From positions 1 through 23,845 of the forward strand of contig CAZQNW010000012.1 of assembly GCA_964595035.1 (NCBI GenBank): 23,845 nucleotides of DNA, read 5' to 3'. The notes beneath the pieces are model-generated. The model searched no databases, was not told where the DNA came from, and saw only the letters and a program-made list of their open reading frames with translations. The DNA comes from JAKASV01 sp964595035. Lineage in GTDB: Bacteria; Babelota; Babeliae; Babelales; Vermiphilaceae. The position numbers were made by a program, and so were the translations under genes. Position 1 is the stretch's first letter; each line of letters begins with the position of its first letter. This document shows, in pieces, positions 22,588 through 23,845 of this stretch.

Positions 22588-23097
22588 TTATACGTTTTCT
22601 GTGAATTGACGGGCAAAACCGGCAATAGTGTCATAGTTAAGTTCGATATTATCAAGAACAATTGTTGGTGTTTTTAAATATTTGGATTCAAGAATAATTA
22701 ATTTGCCTGCAAGTGTTGCTTGTTTTGATAATGCCTTTGTATCACGAATATGAATACCAAGAGCTTCAACGGCTACTCCCATAATAGTAGGTTTTTCAAG
22801 TTTCAAAATATTGTTCCAAGGAATAATACCAAATTGTTGTATCCAAATACCCTGAGGATTAATTATTGCCATAGGCGCTTTGCGTAAAATACGATATGAG
22901 CAGTAAATAAGGTATATGATTATACAAACGATGATGATGAATAGGCTCCATTTAAAAGCAAGAAACGGATAACTTGTAGAATGTGATTTCAACGTATAAA
23001 AAAGTAAAAAGAGCATGATTGCAAGCCATGTAAATCCTGTATTGCAGAGCTTTTTATAAAAATTTTTATTGGTGTTGATAACCAATTCTTGGTTCAT
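22588..23097 (-). CDS. Two-TM membrane protein, STM3941-like
   Basis: A 169-aa protein with two TM helices (about 21-38 and 48-68), then a soluble C-terminal domain beginning around APMAIINPQGIWIQQFGIIPWNNI. The pattern (second TM, a strand with a Gly, then I-W-I) resembles the small STM3941-type/bacterial PH-like family, which has no established function. AAGGAAG lies 4 nt before the ATG. It is upstream of arfB on the same strand, possibly co-transcribed, with no evident functional link. Confidence 0.65.
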   Translation of the reverse strand: MNQELVINTNKNFYKKLCNTGFTWLAIMLFLLFYTLKSHSTSYPFLAFKWSLFIIIVCIIIYLIYCSYRILRKAPMAIINPQGIWIQQFGIIPWNNILKLEKPTIMGVAVEALGIHIRDTKALSKQATLAGKLIILESKYLKTPTIVLDNIELNYDTIAGFARQFTENV

Positions 23098-23326
23098 TTG
23101 CTTCCTTGCGATTTTTAAATTCTTAATATGACAATTATTTGTTTAGTAGTATGTTGCATTTACTATTGTTTTGCAAGTTCAATAATGGATTGCTATTCAG
23201 TTCTTTCTGATTGATACGTAAATGCTATTTCATCAAGTAAGCTTCTAATCTATTGACAGCGGATCATTTTTCTTTTTAGTTTCTACTTGAGTGAATAGAA
23301 TTGTTTTTTAAAACAAAGGGGTTTAG

Positions 23327-23845
23327 ATGAAGCTTAATTTTTGCCCGCTGTTTTTGTTGGTGACTACATTAGGTGTCTGTGCTTGTTCATGTGACTGTTC
23401 AAATGAATGTTGCATGTGCTACCCATTTTTTATCCATGTAGGTTCTGGTTATTCTTCATCAATGTGTGCTAAAATCAATCCGGATCCTGCGATTTGGGAT
23501 GAAGTTAAAGAAGGGTATAGCGCTAAGCTGGACCACGCAGCTGTTTTTGAAGCTGGGCTTGGCTACAGTATAAACGATTGGCTTGCTACTTCTGTGATGG
23601 CTGCATATCGAGGTGTTTATCGTTACAAAAAATTTCAGACCTTGCAAACGGCACAGACTCCTACTGTAGGTGATACTAAAACACGTTATTTTGACTTAGA
23701 AAATACGAGTGTTTTATTTAACCTTATTTTTAATGGAACTAACTGCTGGTCCTGGCATTTTTGTAATTGTATGTCTTTAGCGCCGATTCTTGTCGGTGGT
23801 ATAGGTTTAGCACAGAATAGGGTGTCAAACTTTCATGCTGTTTTA
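23327..23845 (+). CDS. Cysteine-rich envelope protein, 5' part (runs off window)
   Basis: An open frame of 173 codons from ATG 23327, preceded by AAAGGGG 5 nt upstream, still open at the window end. It starts with a signal peptide (MKLNFCPLFLLVTTLGVCAC), then a cysteine cluster (ten Cys-rich residues around 18-32, in CxC and CC pairs) and beta-strand-rich segments such as FFIHVGSGY, VFEAGLGYSINDWLATSVMAAYRG and ILVGGIGLAQN. The alternating pattern with Gly/aromatic residues looks like an OmpA/OmpW-style outer-membrane barrel. Twelve cysteines in 173 residues parallel the barrel at 16651-18132. A lipoprotein cleavage at Val-Cys-Ala/Cys is possible but weak. Confidence 0.72.
   Translation, partial: MKLNFCPLFLLVTTLGVCACSCDCSNECCMCYPFFIHVGSGYSSSMCAKINPDPAIWDEVKEGYSAKLDHAAVFEAGLGYSINDWLATSVMAAYRGVYRYKKFQTLQTAQTPTVGDTKTRYFDLENTSVLFNLIFNGTNCWSWHFCNCMSLAPILVGGIGLAQNRVSNFHAVL

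Noticed and set aside
23268..23300. TTGACA and TAGAAT in the leader of the last gene as a promoter
   Set aside because: Their distance does not fit a -35/-10 pair, and neither has a good partner at 16-18 nt.

Overview
This AT-rich window looks like a chromosomal stretch of a host-associated, Gram-negative-type bacterium. It mixes housekeeping genes (NusB, EF-P, GlyA, TsaC, S21, RbfA, ArfB, Fo ATP synthase) with exported, outer-membrane-like and glycan-modifying proteins. My best guess is a member of candidate phylum Dependentiae (TM6/Babeliae) or a similar intracellular bacterium of protists. That guess rests on gene content only. No rRNA, tRNA, CRISPR array, insertion sequence or phage gene is visible.

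Layout. 1-2.6 kb (minus): nusB and efp behind a short-leader promoter, a strong terminator, then an exported helical-repeat protein driven by a perfect consensus promoter. 2.7-5.3 kb (plus): glyA and a Wzx-like flippase. 5.3-13.7 kb: a long minus-strand block, read from 13670 downwards: a divergent FolC-like ligase, an AtpI-like protein, Fo subunit a, an unusual four-hairpin Fo subunit c, a GT4 glycosyltransferase, a GT6 (ABO/alpha-1,3-galactosyltransferase-type) enzyme, an exported alpha/beta hydrolase, a GT2 enzyme and a GT2-like enzyme. Several junctions overlap or are very short. 14-16.5 kb: tsaC, a type IV pilin/pseudopilin, and a convergent rpsU-rbfA-prepilin peptidase operon. 16.6-19.8 kb: a cysteine-rich outer-membrane barrel, an uncharacterised 93-aa protein, a degenerate acylphosphatase and AlkD. 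19.9-21.9 kb: an exported protein with a cytosolic-phospholipase-A2/phospholipase-B catalytic domain. 22-23.8 kb: arfB, a two-TM protein, and the start of a second cysteine-rich envelope protein that runs off the window.

How the genes fit together. Fo genes share a transcription unit with glycan genes, with no F1, b or delta genes beside them. The flippase and four glycosyltransferases suggest assembly of a surface glycan, and the GT6 enzyme raises the possibility of a eukaryote-like alpha-linked terminal sugar. The exported cPLA2-like lipase and alpha/beta hydrolase are reasonable candidates for acting on host membranes.

The strongest unusual signals are (1) the 320-aa c subunit with four hairpins and D-Q-E-D at the ion-binding positions, (2) the exported cPLA2-type phospholipase, (3) a bacterial GT6 with a metal-binding type DxD motif, and (4) a 62-nt nested inverted repeat whose base overlaps the ribosome-binding site of the GT2 gene.
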